A DNA stretch of 38,662 bases from a virus. This document shows, piece by piece, positions 7,902 through 15,945 of the stretch. The stretch lies in IMG/VR virus record IMGVR_UViG_3300025030_000259, positions 1 to 38,662 of that record; one strand, given 5' to 3'. The position numbers and the translations under genes are program-made. The notes under the pieces were generated by a model. That model was not told where the DNA came from. It did not search any database and saw only the letters and a list, made by a program, of their open reading frames with translations. Within the stretch, counting starts at the first letter, position 1; every line of letters starts with the position of its first letter.

Positions 7902-8390
7902 TTATGGGTGGCCTGCAATCGGAGTGCAGGACAGGTTATAAAACGTGACGGTGAAGTTGCCGGCAGTGGCCACCGCAGATGTGCCGGGGGTGAACGCTCC
8001 GCCGGAGGCAACAACCTTGACTGCGCCGATCATGCAGGCCGTAGCAGGGATCTCAGGGATCATGGCTCTGTCTGTACCGGCAGCAACCTTTGAGGTCAGA
8101 ACGGGTGTACCGTTGACCACAACCGAAGCGCCGTTTTTATCCAGACACATGGCGTAGAAACAGGTCGTCAGGTCTGCCTGAGGGGTTACGGTGGTAAATA
8201 CGAACAGGTCGTCGGTGGCGGCCTTCTCGTAGAGGATGCCGTCGATGCAGTATTCGACAGTGTTGGTGGTGGTCTTCAGCTTGGCGGTGTTGCTGCCAGC
8301 CGCCAGAAGCCCCTTGGTAAAGCAGCGATTGCCCAGCAAGTTACGCAGGGCGGCGGTGTTGATGTCACCTAAATTAATTGCACGGTCCAT
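7902..8390 (-). CDS. Capsid-accessory/decoration-like protein, short paralogue
   Basis: This 162-residue protein begins MDRAINLGDINTAALRNLL and ends FYNLSCTPIAGHP, matching both ends of the following gene. It also shares MIPEIPATACMIGAVKVVAS and FTPGTSAVATAG. It lacks the long Thr-rich insertion of its paralogue. It has a strong AAGGAGG site. The two copies are adjacent and in the same orientation, so a tandem duplication followed by domain insertion or loss is the simple explanation. A head decoration role is inferred from the neighbouring major capsid gene. Confidence 0.75.
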   Translation of the reverse strand: MDRAINLGDINTAALRNLLGNRCFTKGLLAAGSNTAKLKTTTNTVEYCIDGILYEKAATDDLFVFTTVTPQADLTTCFYAMCLDKNGASVVVNGTPVLTSKVAAGTDRAMIPEIPATACMIGAVKVVASGGAFTPGTSAVATAGNFTVTFYNLSCTPIAGHP

Positions 8391-8434
8391 GATTGCCTCC
8401 TTAAAGGCCCCGTTTCATGACGGGATGGTTTAGA

Positions 8435-9031
8435 TTATGCGGACTTTCTCCGCAATAGGTTGTGAAGCCGCTGGTGGTCACTGTTGGTCATTATCTGTAA
8501 GTTCTCCACACGATTGTCCTGTTTATCTTCGTTCTTGTGGTGAACAACAAGTTCTGGGTCAAGGTACAAATTATGCCCTAATCTAATTAGGTAAGGCGAG
8601 TTATGATTTGTAGCTACTAAGTTACGTTCTGCTACTAGACGATGCTGGAGCACTCTACCGCCTGAAGCAAAAGGATGGTCATAAACTGATTCGTATATGT
8701 ACCCGTCAGGATGGGGCGTCTCGCCCCCACGCCAATTACCATTTAGAGCACCTATACTCCTTATGCTCTTCTCTAATTGATACTGCGCTGAGTTCTCTCT
8801 ACACCTGTTAGAGCAAAATCTACGCCATCCAGCCCTGCTTTTATGCTCGAAGAAAGTGATGCCACACACAGAGCACAGAAACTCAACTTTCTCACGCATC
8901 AAGCCTTGTGCTCGGTATTTCACTGAGCATTCGTGGGAGCACGTAGTTGCTTTATCTGCTCTGGATGGCGGTACTCTAAACTTCGCACCGCAAATCAGGC
9001 AGACAAGTTCTGCACCTCTAAACTTAGCCAT
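8435..9031 (-). CDS. HNH homing endonuclease with two N-terminal zinc fingers
   Basis: The 198-residue protein has two Cys4 elements: CLIC (11-14) with CSHEC (31-35), and CSVC (53-56) with CSNRC (73-77). These are followed by NGNWRGGETPHPDGYIY and an HNH nuclease core, LVVHHKNEDKQDNRVENLQI then SDHQRLH (His164/165, Asn173, Asn177, His186). This is a typical free-standing phage homing endonuclease that cuts DNA of relatives lacking it. It interrupts the capsid gene cluster, between the major capsid and decoration genes, and has its own host-type promoter (9060-9089) and a GGAGGTG site. No intron borders are evident. Confidence 0.92.
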   Translation of the reverse strand: MAKFRGAELVCLICGAKFRVPPSRADKATTCSHECSVKYRAQGLMREKVEFLCSVCGITFFEHKSRAGWRRFCSNRCRENSAQYQLEKSIRSIGALNGNWRGGETPHPDGYIYESVYDHPFASGGRVLQHRLVAERNLVATNHNSPYLIRLGHNLYLDPELVVHHKNEDKQDNRVENLQIMTNSDHQRLHNLLRRKSA

Positions 9032-9059
9032 GTGGTTTCACCTCCACTGTTTTGGAGTA

Positions 9060-9089
9060 GTTATACAGGGTTGGTGCAGAACTTGTCAA
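9060..9089 (-). promoter_or_regulatory. Sigma-70-type promoter of the HNH endonuclease
   Basis: On the minus strand TTGACA (9084-9089), an 18-base spacer and TATAAC (9060-9065) precede the HNH gene; the predicted start lies about 20 bases before the ATG. It is one of the best promoter matches in the window and sits just downstream of the major capsid stop. Confidence 0.75.
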
Positions 9090-9125
9090 GCCTAAATTTT
9101 CAAAGAACCTTATTATTGCAGGTTT

Positions 9126-10118
9126 TTACAGTTCTGGAGCGCAACTCTCAAGCCGAGCCATGAACAATTGGTTCAAGATGACCGCGCCGAAGTACGCTTT
9201 CCAGCCTACATGACCACGCTGACCGAGCTTGTCGGAGTCGCTGATGTTGCCAGGGTTGCGGACGATGGGTGCGGTGATGGCCCCTTTGCCCTTGAGCGGT
9301 ACGGAGGCGGCGGCATGAGCACCCAGGTAGAGGATCGGGTACACATCGGCGGACACACCGGAGGTGGAGACCATCGAGCCTTTGGCCCCGCCGGCATCGG
9401 CGAAGGACTCAAAGATGGTGGAGCGGATGTAACGTACATCTTCGACCGAACCGATCTCGAAGGAGTCAACCGGCACCTTGGAGCCGTAATCGACGGCATC
9501 CTTGAAGCCAGCCAGGGCACGGACAGCGTTCTCGCAGTCAGGGTGGATCAGACCGATGTAGCTGGCCCGGACGGAGGTGGTGCCGTAGTTGGGGGTGGAA
9601 GAAGTCTGCTGGGTGATGTAGCCCACGTTCTGCCGCTTGAAGGCGCGGGTAACTTTGCGCTGATCGTTGAGCGAGATGGCGGCGACCACATCGGTACGAC
9701 CGGCAACGCCGTTGGCGTAGAACACGTTGGTTCCAGCTTTGAGGATGTTGTAGCGCAGCGTCTCCAGAGTCTGGGCAGCCTGCTCGGCGGTGATGCCGAT
9801 GTACTCCTGAAGCACAGGGTCTTCGTGGAAGTCGGTGATCTGGTCGGTGAGCTGTACGAAATCACCGAACTGCTGGAGGGTGCAGGAAACGTCGGTGTAT
9901 TTCATGTTCTTGCCGACAGGGGTTACGCCCTCGACGAGCGGGGTAAGTGCCTTCTCCAGAGCCTCATAGCGCCGGAAGATGGCGACTTTGGTGCTGTTGG
10001 TGGGAAGGGGCTTCATGTCCAGATACTTCTCCAGGACAAGATACGGTAGTGCTCGCATCAAAAATCCCGGCATTGCCTTTCCCGCTGTACGCGGGGTGAT
10101 GTCTCCGTACACGTTCAT
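9126..10118 (-). CDS. Major capsid protein, N4-gp56 family
   Basis: The 330-residue protein carries the pattern of the N4-gp56 family major capsid protein (HK97 fold). The N-terminus has DITPRTAGKAMPGFLMRALP and the basic KYLDMKPLPTNSTKVAIFRR. This is followed by LVEGVTPVGKNMKYTDVSCT, LQQFGDFVQLTDQITDFHED, the helical QAAQTLETLRYNILKAGTNV, YIGLIHPDCENAVRALAGF, and a C-terminal GQRGHVGWKAYFGAVILNQ. It forms the icosahedral head shell. The gene has a strong AGGAGG site preceded by a hairpin also found before the gene at 19713-20372. The scaffold-like gene is directly upstream and an HNH gene follows. Confidence 0.93.
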   Translation of the reverse strand: MNVYGDITPRTAGKAMPGFLMRALPYLVLEKYLDMKPLPTNSTKVAIFRRYEALEKALTPLVEGVTPVGKNMKYTDVSCTLQQFGDFVQLTDQITDFHEDPVLQEYIGITAEQAAQTLETLRYNILKAGTNVFYANGVAGRTDVVAAISLNDQRKVTRAFKRQNVGYITQQTSSTPNYGTTSVRASYIGLIHPDCENAVRALAGFKDAVDYGSKVPVDSFEIGSVEDVRYIRSTIFESFADAGGAKGSMVSTSGVSADVYPILYLGAHAAASVPLKGKGAITAPIVRNPGNISDSDKLGQRGHVGWKAYFGAVILNQLFMARLESCAPEL

Positions 10119-10125
10119 GGTGTAC

Positions 10126-10148
10126 CTCCTGGCCGGTAGTTATCCGGC
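10126..10148 (-). promoter_or_regulatory. Hairpin plus Shine-Dalgarno leader of the major capsid gene (repeat copy 1)
   Basis: On the minus strand GCCGG-ATAACTA-CCGGC forms a 5-bp GC stem directly followed by CAGGAG, the ribosome binding site. The same 23-base element with one change occurs at 20379-20401 before another structural gene. It could stabilise the mRNA or mark a processing site, leaving the binding site accessible. Confidence 0.55.
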
Positions 10149-10189
10149 AAAGTTTCGGTTCCTAAGGATACCGGGGGTTAAACCCTATT

Positions 10190-11035
10190 TTATGCTGCAA
10201 TCTTCACTTGTTTAGCTGCTGCCTCAAAGGCAGCATCAAAATCATCGGGGTCATCTTCAGACGTTACCGACGTGCGTACCGTGTCCGTAACTTCCATGCG
10301 CTTCAAGCGTGCCGCAGTCTCCTGCTTCTTCGCATCATCCGCAGCCTTTGTCGGGTCTGGTGCCTGAGTGCCGGTCGCGGTCTTGAAGGTGCTGAACAGT
10401 TCCACGATCTCGGTGGCGCTGCCATCGGCCAGTACCTTCGTATACTGTGGTTGCAGAAACTTCGGTTGCGTCTCGATCCACTTGACCACATCCGGGTAAA
10501 TCTTTTCAGCGTCGGCGTGGGCGGTGTAGATCGTATTGTAGTGCTTCTCCTCGGCTGAGAGGTTGGCCGACTCGATGACTGGTGCGATCTGGCCCTTGAG
10601 TGCCGCTACAGTCGTGGTCAGCAGGGTCTTGACATCCTCCAGCTCTTTCTTCAGCCGGTCTTCTCTCGCTGCGTGCTCCGGCCAGTCCTTGCGGTACTGT
10701 GCTTCGGCCTCGATCTCTTCTGGTGTCTGCACTATAGCGGCAGCAGGTTCTTCCTTGGCTGGCTCTACCTTCGTAGCGGCTATTGCCTCGGCGACTAGAG
10801 CCTTTATATCTACTGGAGGGTCAGCCTTTGGTTCAGGTTCAAGGTCAGCCTTTGGTTCAGGTTCAAGGTCAGCCTTTGGTTCAGGTTCGAGGTCAGTCTT
10901 TGGTTCAGGGTCAGGGTCAGCCTTGGCATCACCCTCTGGCTGAGTAGTTTCGTTACTCAGTCCCTCATCAAACCCTGCGCTAAAGAGATCATCCGCCAAC
11001 GCCTCAGTGTCGGTTCCTACGGCTTTTAGGCTCAC
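10190..11035 (-). CDS. Probable capsid scaffolding protein
   Basis: I chose the GTG at 11035 because AAAGGAG lies 8 bases before it; an in-frame TTG at 11053 would overlap that site. The 281-residue product is acidic and low in complexity. An N-terminal region has tandem DLEPEPKA repeats, the middle is a long helical coiled coil (EEIEAEAQYRKDWPEHAARE, RLKKELEDVKTLLTTTVAAL), and the C-terminus is charged and ends in Lys-Val-Lys-Ile-Ala-Ala. Size, composition and position immediately upstream of the major capsid gene are typical of scaffolding proteins, which bind capsid subunits and leave the head before packaging. Confidence 0.8.
   Translation of the reverse strand: MSLKAVGTDTEALADDLFSAGFDEGLSNETTQPEGDAKADPDPEPKTDLEPEPKADLEPEPKADLEPEPKADPPVDIKALVAEAIAATKVEPAKEEPAAAIVQTPEEIEAEAQYRKDWPEHAAREDRLKKELEDVKTLLTTTVAALKGQIAPVIESANLSAEEKHYNTIYTAHADAEKIYPDVVKWIETQPKFLQPQYTKVLADGSATEIVELFSTFKTATGTQAPDPTKAADDAKKQETAARLKRMEVTDTVRTSVTSEDDPDDFDAAFEAAAKQVKIAA
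10819..10914 (-). repeat. Four 24-bp tandem repeats in the scaffold-like gene
   Basis: Units begin at 10819, 10843, 10867 and 10891; the fourth is diverged. Each encodes one eight-residue DLEPEPKA block in the scaffold N-terminal part. Such repeats change number by slippage. Confidence 0.9.
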
Positions 11036-11102
11036 GTTAAAAGCTCCTTTCAATATTGGTTTCCAAGTAACTACATTTTTAACACATTGTCAAGTTAAAT
11101 AT

Positions 11103-11363
11103 CTACTCACTTTTAACTTTTTGAGGAGCAAAGATGTCAAGTAATTCACTGAGTTCCTTGATGCGTCCCTGCGTCCCTGCGTCAAGTTCTTTACTGAGTC
11201 TGGTGCGCTCCAGCTCAAGGCGCACTGCCAGGTACTCGAACAGGTCTTCGCCGACATTACTTGGCGGCAGTTTTTCTCGTAGGTTTTGCAGTAGTTCCTT
11301 CTCCCTTTCCTTCAGGTGTGATCTGGTCGAGAAGTAGCTGGATCGATTGTAGAGCTGTGGCAT
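11103..11363 (-). CDS. Small coiled-coil protein overlapping the portal gene end (86 aa)
   Basis: The ATG at 11363 has a perfect AAAGGAG site 7 bases upstream although it lies 107 bases inside the portal gene, in another frame. The protein begins MPQLYNRSSYFSTRSH. It is then almost entirely helical and charged (LKEREKELLQNLREKLPPSN, LAVRLELERTRLSKELDAG), ending LLDIFAPQKVKSE. No later start codon in this frame has a binding site. It could assist scaffold or portal assembly. No family recognised; the long overlap is unusual for this tightly but normally minimally overlapping genome. Confidence 0.7.
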   Translation of the reverse strand: MPQLYNRSSYFSTRSHLKEREKELLQNLREKLPPSNVGEDLFEYLAVRLELERTRLSKELDAGTQGRIKELSELLDIFAPQKVKSE

Positions 11364-13365
11364 CTTTAGCTCCTTTCGCTTTGGCGAGATTCAGGGCGAT
11401 CTTGGAAAGTCCGTCCTGTACTTTGGTGGTGATGGTCTGAGCAATCTCCTCTGCCTTGGCGGCTTTCTCCTGGGCGGCGGCGAGCTGGAGCTGGGTCTTG
11501 CTCTCATCCAAGCCTTGCTGTACCTGAGCGGCGCGGGCCTGGTTCTGGTCGTACTGTGCCAGCTTGGCTTCGGCCTCTTTCTTCGGCAGCAGGTATTTAG
11601 AGGGCAGGTCGCGGGATAGCAGTCGATCCTGCAACATCTCGCGCTCATCTAGTTGAGTGCGTTCCCGGTCGGTGAGGGTGCCGTTCAGTTGGTCGAGGGC
11701 GGCACCGCGTACCTCTTTGGCCACCAGTGACAGGTTGCCTTTGGGCATCACTTGGAAGTCACCTTTAATGTCGCCCTTCTCGTTAAACTCCATGTTCCAC
11801 TTGACCAGACTACCTATGAATGACTTTACAAAACGGTCGAAGGAGCGTACGTCATCCTTCGTCACCATGTCGCCGCCAGCACGCATCATAGACATATTGT
11901 TGCTGGTACGGAACGCCTCGCCTAAAGGCTGGGCATCACCCATTGTCCACGACTGAAGGTGGCTCTCGGTGTCGAACACACGCACGAAGTTATCGCGCAG
12001 TGCTAACAGCTCAGATGTGTGGTTGGGTATGTCGTAAATCCGGATGGCGGGATAGTTGGCCTCGTTGCCGTCGCCGTGACGGTGGATAGTCATGCCGCCG
12101 GATATCTTGCCGACGTTGCGGGAGGTATCCAGCAGGTCGTCGTTGACCTCCTTGATGGAGCTGGCACTGTCCGCCATGTTGTCCATGATGGCTCGGTCGA
12201 TGGCGCAGATTTTCATCTGTGAGTCACGCAGGGTCTCCACCTTGGCCGAACCGGTCAGCGGGCCGTCCTCATCCTCTTCAGGAATAAAGGCATGGAACAT
12301 ATCGGAGACCTTATCACCAAAGGGGGCGGTGTCAGCCTTGATAACGATCTCACCCAACAACCAGATGTCGGCCAGGATGTCCTTGCTGAGTGCTGTGCTA
12401 GGTACAGTCACGCCGATGTCGGCCAATTCCTGCGCCGAGATGTAGCCATACCAACGGATAACCTCAAACTGTCGTACTTCGGTACTGGCGATGGTTTGGT
12501 CGGTTTGCTTGATACTGTTCAGTTCCGCCTCGAAGCCGCGTGCCTTGTAGTTGCCACTGGTGTGCTCTCGCAGGTACTCATTGATTTCGTCGCCCAGAAA
12601 GTCGCTGCGTTTGGCGAGTGCTCGCAGCCCTTGGCGCGAGTATGCCTTGCGGACAAACAGACCTTCCTGGGTATCCCACGTCTGTGCGGACAGGTCGGGG
12701 TAGACATCCCACGCCTTGAGGGTGCTGTAATAGGGGCGCTTGAGTTCTTTGGACACCGCCGCGAAGTTGCCTTGTTCGTCCGGCTCCCACACCCGCTCGA
12801 TCTGAGTCTTGACCTGTGGCCCCTCTACGACGCCGAAACCGTAGATGCCTCCTCGGCGGATGACCTTTTTGCACAGCTCAGGGTAGTCGATGCCTTCGTC
12901 AGAGAGCTGATCCTCGCACTCCATAGTCATGCGGTCGGAGCGCTGCTTGGCCAACTCCTTGACAGCCTGCTCAATCATCTCACTTGTGACTGGTTGCGCC
13001 TCCTGCTGCGACTGCTCGGCGATCAGTAGTTGCTGCTGTTCGAGGGTCGTAATTATGTTGGCCAGATCCGCCTTGGAGATATTGGGGAACGGCGACGGCT
13101 CCAGGCTCCAGTTCTTCTCCTGGGCTGGGAACATCATCTCCATGATCTTGGCGACCCAGCCGACGATCTTGGTGTGGGTATCCTTGGGGTAGACCCGCGA
13201 CATGCCCTCGGGGATCTTGATCTCGGGGTCGTAGATGGCCTTGTACTGGCGCAGGTTGCGTAGCCATTGCAGTTCAAGCGTATTGCGCTCTCGGGCAAAG
13301 GTCTCGAACTTGCTCCACATGCGCTTGCCGAGGGCTTCCAGTTTTTCCTTGTTGGTAACTATCAT
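11257..13365 (-). CDS. Portal protein
   Basis: The 702-residue protein sits directly downstream of the large terminase gene and has the features of podovirus portal proteins. The N-terminus is helical with Trp/Arg (LELQWLRNLRQYKAIYDPEI), followed by KIVGWVAKIMEMMFP, a core with beta strands (RPYYSTLKAWDVYPDLSAQT), TGSAKVETLRDSQMKICAID, and a long Gln/Ala/Lys-rich coiled-coil C-terminus (QARAAQVQQGLDESKTQLQL). It forms the twelve-subunit ring through which DNA enters and leaves the head. The ATG follows GGGAGGC. Its last 107 bases are also read in another frame by a small gene. Confidence 0.9.
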   Translation of the reverse strand: MIVTNKEKLEALGKRMWSKFETFARERNTLELQWLRNLRQYKAIYDPEIKIPEGMSRVYPKDTHTKIVGWVAKIMEMMFPAQEKNWSLEPSPFPNISKADLANIITTLEQQQLLIAEQSQQEAQPVTSEMIEQAVKELAKQRSDRMTMECEDQLSDEGIDYPELCKKVIRRGGIYGFGVVEGPQVKTQIERVWEPDEQGNFAAVSKELKRPYYSTLKAWDVYPDLSAQTWDTQEGLFVRKAYSRQGLRALAKRSDFLGDEINEYLREHTSGNYKARGFEAELNSIKQTDQTIASTEVRQFEVIRWYGYISAQELADIGVTVPSTALSKDILADIWLLGEIVIKADTAPFGDKVSDMFHAFIPEEDEDGPLTGSAKVETLRDSQMKICAIDRAIMDNMADSASSIKEVNDDLLDTSRNVGKISGGMTIHRHGDGNEANYPAIRIYDIPNHTSELLALRDNFVRVFDTESHLQSWTMGDAQPLGEAFRTSNNMSMMRAGGDMVTKDDVRSFDRFVKSFIGSLVKWNMEFNEKGDIKGDFQVMPKGNLSLVAKEVRGAALDQLNGTLTDRERTQLDEREMLQDRLLSRDLPSKYLLPKKEAEAKLAQYDQNQARAAQVQQGLDESKTQLQLAAAQEKAAKAEEIAQTITTKVQDGLSKIALNLAKAKGAKDATALQSIQLLLDQITPEGKGEGTTAKPTRKTAAK

Positions 13366-13377
13366 AGTGCCTCCCGG

Positions 13378-14835
13378 CTAGTAGCCTGCGTATCTGTCTG
13401 CTGGTTGGTGTATATGCTGGGTCGTACTGGTATTTCTGGTGCGTACAAAATGTGTGGGGTCGTAGTTCTTGCCAAGAATGAACAGCGTGCCGTACTGATC
13501 TGCCTCGCAGACATGGCTCCACTTGTTCTTATCAGGCGCATCCTTGAATTTGCCGTCGGCGGTCTTCTGCCGTGTGTAGCGATACTTGCTCCGCAGTCCC
13601 TCGATCAGCATTTTACACTCGTCGTCATACTCGATGCCCGGTTCGCCGTCCGGCCACCAGTTGCGGAAGGGTTCGTCCAGTGCGTTTATACGCGCCGTAG
13701 GGTCGTTGGTGGCAGCGCACTTGACTGCGTTACCTGAGTCAGGCATATCAGTGACATATATCTTCTTCAGCAGCTTCCTGATTGAATCGTCATCGGTCTC
13801 ATTTTTCCTCTTCCATGCAGGGTCGCCGATAAAGACCAGCGGGTTATTCGGGAAGTAGTTTTTGATTGTAGGCCAGAGTTTTGTGGAATTGAACGTCTTG
13901 AAGCCCATGTCGAAGCCCACCGCCTCACGCAACTTCCTGAGCCGCCCGTCTCGCCCCAACTGCATGAATACCGCCGCCGGATTACGAGCTGAGTCGATGC
14001 CAATAATCACAGGTAAAAAGGGGTCGATCTGCAAGCCGCGTTTCTTCCTTCTGTCGTATTGAAAAGACTTCTCATATACCGGCTTGCCAGACTGGCTTTT
14101 GGCGTACAGGCCGTGAACATAGACATCGATCCATGCTTGTGATTTGCCCTTGGAGAGTTCCTCATAGTAACCTGGGCGTAGGTTCTCGACGTTCTCCGCC
14201 TCTGGTGACAATCCGGATGGCTGTTTGAAGGCTGCTGCCTGTATGATAGAATTTTCCTCATCTTCGACTTGTGGTAAGCCCTCCATCAATTTGTACCAAT
14301 CAGAATCTATTTCTGGAGGGTTAGTGCTTGCGATTATCCCGCTGCGATACCTGAACCCTCCCGCTTGGGATGGGTATCTGCCCACACGACCTTCTAGATC
14401 AGAAAGCAGTTGTACAGGCAACTCTCGACTTTCCTCGCACCAGATGTGAGATACCTCTAACGAAAGTACACGTTGCACGTCTTCTGGTGTATCTAGTGAT
14501 CTAAAGAGCCAATCGCTTTCTACAGAGTTGAACTTGAACTTCATAACCATGTCAGATTCACGCCATTTATACAGTTCCACCGGCAGCAGACCCACGCAAC
14601 TCTGAATCGTAGTGTCACGCAATTGCTGCTTCGTATTCCTAATAATTAGCATCCTGCTGCGTTGGATGCCGTCAGGCATTGGAGGCATTTGAATAGCTTG
14701 TCGCAGCAGTTCGATAATACACGCGCTTGTTTTTCCTCCGCCTACAGGACCCATAAGTACGCGCAGCTTGTGGTCCGAAAGCATAAACGCTCGGCCTGTT
14801 TTGCTTGGTGTGAAATTAAGAGATCCAGAAGCCAT
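13378..14835 (-). CDS. terL: Terminase large subunit (ATPase/nuclease)
   Basis: This 485-residue packaging motor protein has a Walker A GPVGGGKTS (29-37) and a Walker B-like VSHIWCEESRE (about 129-139). The motif IIASTNPPE (168-176) resembles a coupling region. The C-terminal RNase H-like nuclease has acidic residues in IIGIDSARN (Asp282), FIGDPAWKRKNETDDDS and HVCEADQYG. It cuts concatemeric DNA and pumps it into the head through the portal, encoded next. The ATG follows AGAGGAGCG and comes directly after the stop of a small Cys-rich gene. Confidence 0.93.
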   Translation of the reverse strand: MASGSLNFTPSKTGRAFMLSDHKLRVLMGPVGGGKTSACIIELLRQAIQMPPMPDGIQRSRMLIIRNTKQQLRDTTIQSCVGLLPVELYKWRESDMVMKFKFNSVESDWLFRSLDTPEDVQRVLSLEVSHIWCEESRELPVQLLSDLEGRVGRYPSQAGGFRYRSGIIASTNPPEIDSDWYKLMEGLPQVEDEENSIIQAAAFKQPSGLSPEAENVENLRPGYYEELSKGKSQAWIDVYVHGLYAKSQSGKPVYEKSFQYDRRKKRGLQIDPFLPVIIGIDSARNPAAVFMQLGRDGRLRKLREAVGFDMGFKTFNSTKLWPTIKNYFPNNPLVFIGDPAWKRKNETDDDSIRKLLKKIYVTDMPDSGNAVKCAATNDPTARINALDEPFRNWWPDGEPGIEYDDECKMLIEGLRSKYRYTRQKTADGKFKDAPDKNKWSHVCEADQYGTLFILGKNYDPTHFVRTRNTSTTQHIHQPADRYAGY

Positions 14836-15180
14836 CTATACGCTCCTCTTAGATCTAGGTTTTTTGGTGGTAATTTTGGTCAACGCCTTATGCATCTCCC
14901 ATCCGGCGTTTAACCGCTTCCGCAGTACATGGCGGCAAAGCCCGTACTCCTCAGCCCAGGCTAGAACAGTTTGAGATCTACCGTCGAACTCGAATTGTTC
15001 TACCCCTGATCTACGTTTCTGCCCTTCACCCATGTTTTTAAGTAGCTCTGTGGTTATAGGTCTACAATCTTTCTTCTCCTCGTGCCCGACACAACAATCC
15101 CAAGGCTGACGAATACTGGCTGTCAAAGAGCACTTCCTGATCTTGGTCTGGTGGAACTTGCAGTTCTTACAGGATTTCAT
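14836..15180 (-). CDS. Small Cys-rich protein with endonuclease-type HTH domain (114 aa)
   Basis: Residues 1-40 contain CKNCKFH, KCSL and WDCCVGH, a probable zinc site, followed by a short basic linker. Residues about 65-105 (EFDGRSQTVLAWAEEYGLCR, HVLRKRLNAGWEMHKALT) match the DNA-binding helix-turn-helix module that many phage HNH and GIY-YIG endonucleases carry at their C-terminus. No nuclease core is present, so it may be a remnant of a homing endonuclease or a DNA-binding helper for the terminase. It overlaps the putative spanin gene by ATGA and abuts terL. Confidence 0.7.
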   Translation of the reverse strand: MKSCKNCKFHQTKIRKCSLTASIRQPWDCCVGHEEKKDCRPITTELLKNMGEGQKRRSGVEQFEFDGRSQTVLAWAEEYGLCRHVLRKRLNAGWEMHKALTKITTKKPRSKRSV

Positions 15181-15410
15181 TTATCCATCCCTTCATAACC
15201 CTTCAAAATTAACCGCAACTGCTCCTCAGCGTCCTGACACAGCAGGAGATCCTGCGTCATCGTCTTGATTATGGTCGCCGGCGATGTAGTCACTGGCAGA
15301 GCAGCCGTCTGGTAGGTAGTCAAGCTGAGTGGTGGTGGCGCCGGGCAGCGGGTTATGTAGATCGTCTCCGTACAGCCGGTCGTCAGTAAACATAGTAGGA
15401 GCCATCTCAT
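15177..15410 (-). CDS. Outer-membrane spanin-like lipoprotein (o-spanin, Rz1-like)
   Basis: The 77-residue product has a short signal peptide with a lipobox-like LLTTGC (Cys13) and a Pro-rich stretch CPAPPPLSL (22-30), both typical of Rz1-type o-spanins. It overlaps the 3' end of the membrane-anchored coiled-coil gene (15407-15760) by 4 bases, as spanin partner genes do. The pair bridges inner and outer membranes and fuses them at lysis, which implies a Gram-negative host. The C-terminal half is helical. Confidence 0.75.
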   Translation of the reverse strand: MRWLLLCLLTTGCTETIYITRCPAPPPLSLTTYQTAALPVTTSPATIIKTMTQDLLLCQDAEEQLRLILKGYEGMDK

Positions 15411-15760
15411 TGATTCCTTCCTTTCAGGATTTTGAGCGCCTGTGCGGTCGCATCGCTACAATCCTCAGGCCAGTTGTCGAACATTTCCTTGAGTTTCCGA
15501 GCTGTGGCAACCTGGCGCTTCTTGACTCTGGAGAGTTCCTCGGTTGTGGCGGCCAGTCGCGCGTCCTGCGCCTTGGACACTGCGGTGATCGATGCGAGTT
15601 GATTCTTCAGCCCTTGCCCTTCAAGCTGTGCGGCCTCAAGCCGGAACATCTGGAAGCGCAAGAATAGGCTTACCCCGGTGAGTATGGCAAGCAGTAGAAT
15701 ACAGAACGCCCTCCAAGGGTTATCAGTGACGAACTTGACGGCTAAGTAGGCGAGTTCCAT
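15407..15760 (-). CDS. Inner-membrane spanin-like protein (i-spanin, Rz-like)
   Basis: Residues about 16-35 (WRAFCILLLAILTGVSLFL) form one membrane anchor. The rest is a periplasmic coiled coil (FRLEAAQLEGQGLKNQLASI, KAQDARLAATTEELSRVKKR), the expected design of an Rz-type i-spanin. The total of 117 residues fits the family. It starts by TAATG overlap after a small membrane protein and leads into the o-spanin-like gene. Together they would carry out the outer-membrane step of lysis. Confidence 0.8.
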   Translation of the reverse strand: MELAYLAVKFVTDNPWRAFCILLLAILTGVSLFLRFQMFRLEAAQLEGQGLKNQLASITAVSKAQDARLAATTEELSRVKKRQVATARKLKEMFDNWPEDCSDATAQALKILKGRNQ

Positions 15761-15945
15761 TACTGCACTCCTTCGGGTGTCAGCTTGGTCTTGGAGTAGG
15801 CGTCAATTACGAAGATGCCTGTGGTCAGCATGACCCACTCCGAACCGGAGATATAACCGTTGACCAGTAGATATGTCGCCACCAGCCACGCGACATATTT
15901 TTTCGCTATGAAGGTCTCTACCAACCTTTTAAATCTTTTGAGCAT
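15760..15945 (-). CDS. Small membrane protein in lysis cassette (61 aa), holin candidate
   Basis: Residues about 17-46 (YVAWLVATYLLVNGYISGSE, WVMLTTGIFVIDAY) give one or two membrane helices separated by a Gly/Ser turn. The N-terminus is basic (KRFKRLVETFIAKK), and the tail ends KTKLTPEGVQ. A small two-helix protein inside a lysis cassette may be a holin or antiholin. The ATG directly follows the stop of the 29-residue gene upstream with an AAGGATAGG site. Confidence 0.65.
   Translation of the reverse strand: MLKRFKRLVETFIAKKYVAWLVATYLLVNGYISGSEWVMLTTGIFVIDAYSKTKLTPEGVQ

Noticed and set aside
9168-10049. 293-codon open frame on the plus strand opposite the capsid gene
   Set aside because: Exact antisense of the confidently identified major capsid gene, with no binding site and Gly/Val/Asp bias produced by its codons.
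10819-10914. CRISPR-like array
   Set aside because: Units are contiguous 24-mers without spacers and stay in frame in a coding region; they are protein repeats.
12292-13029. 245-codon open frame on the plus strand
   Set aside because: Antisense of the portal gene, no ribosome binding site.
14836-15180. Assignment as terminase small subunit because it abuts terL
   Set aside because: Its C-terminal domain resembles the HTH of homing endonucleases, and a better small-terminase candidate exists at 20433-20960.
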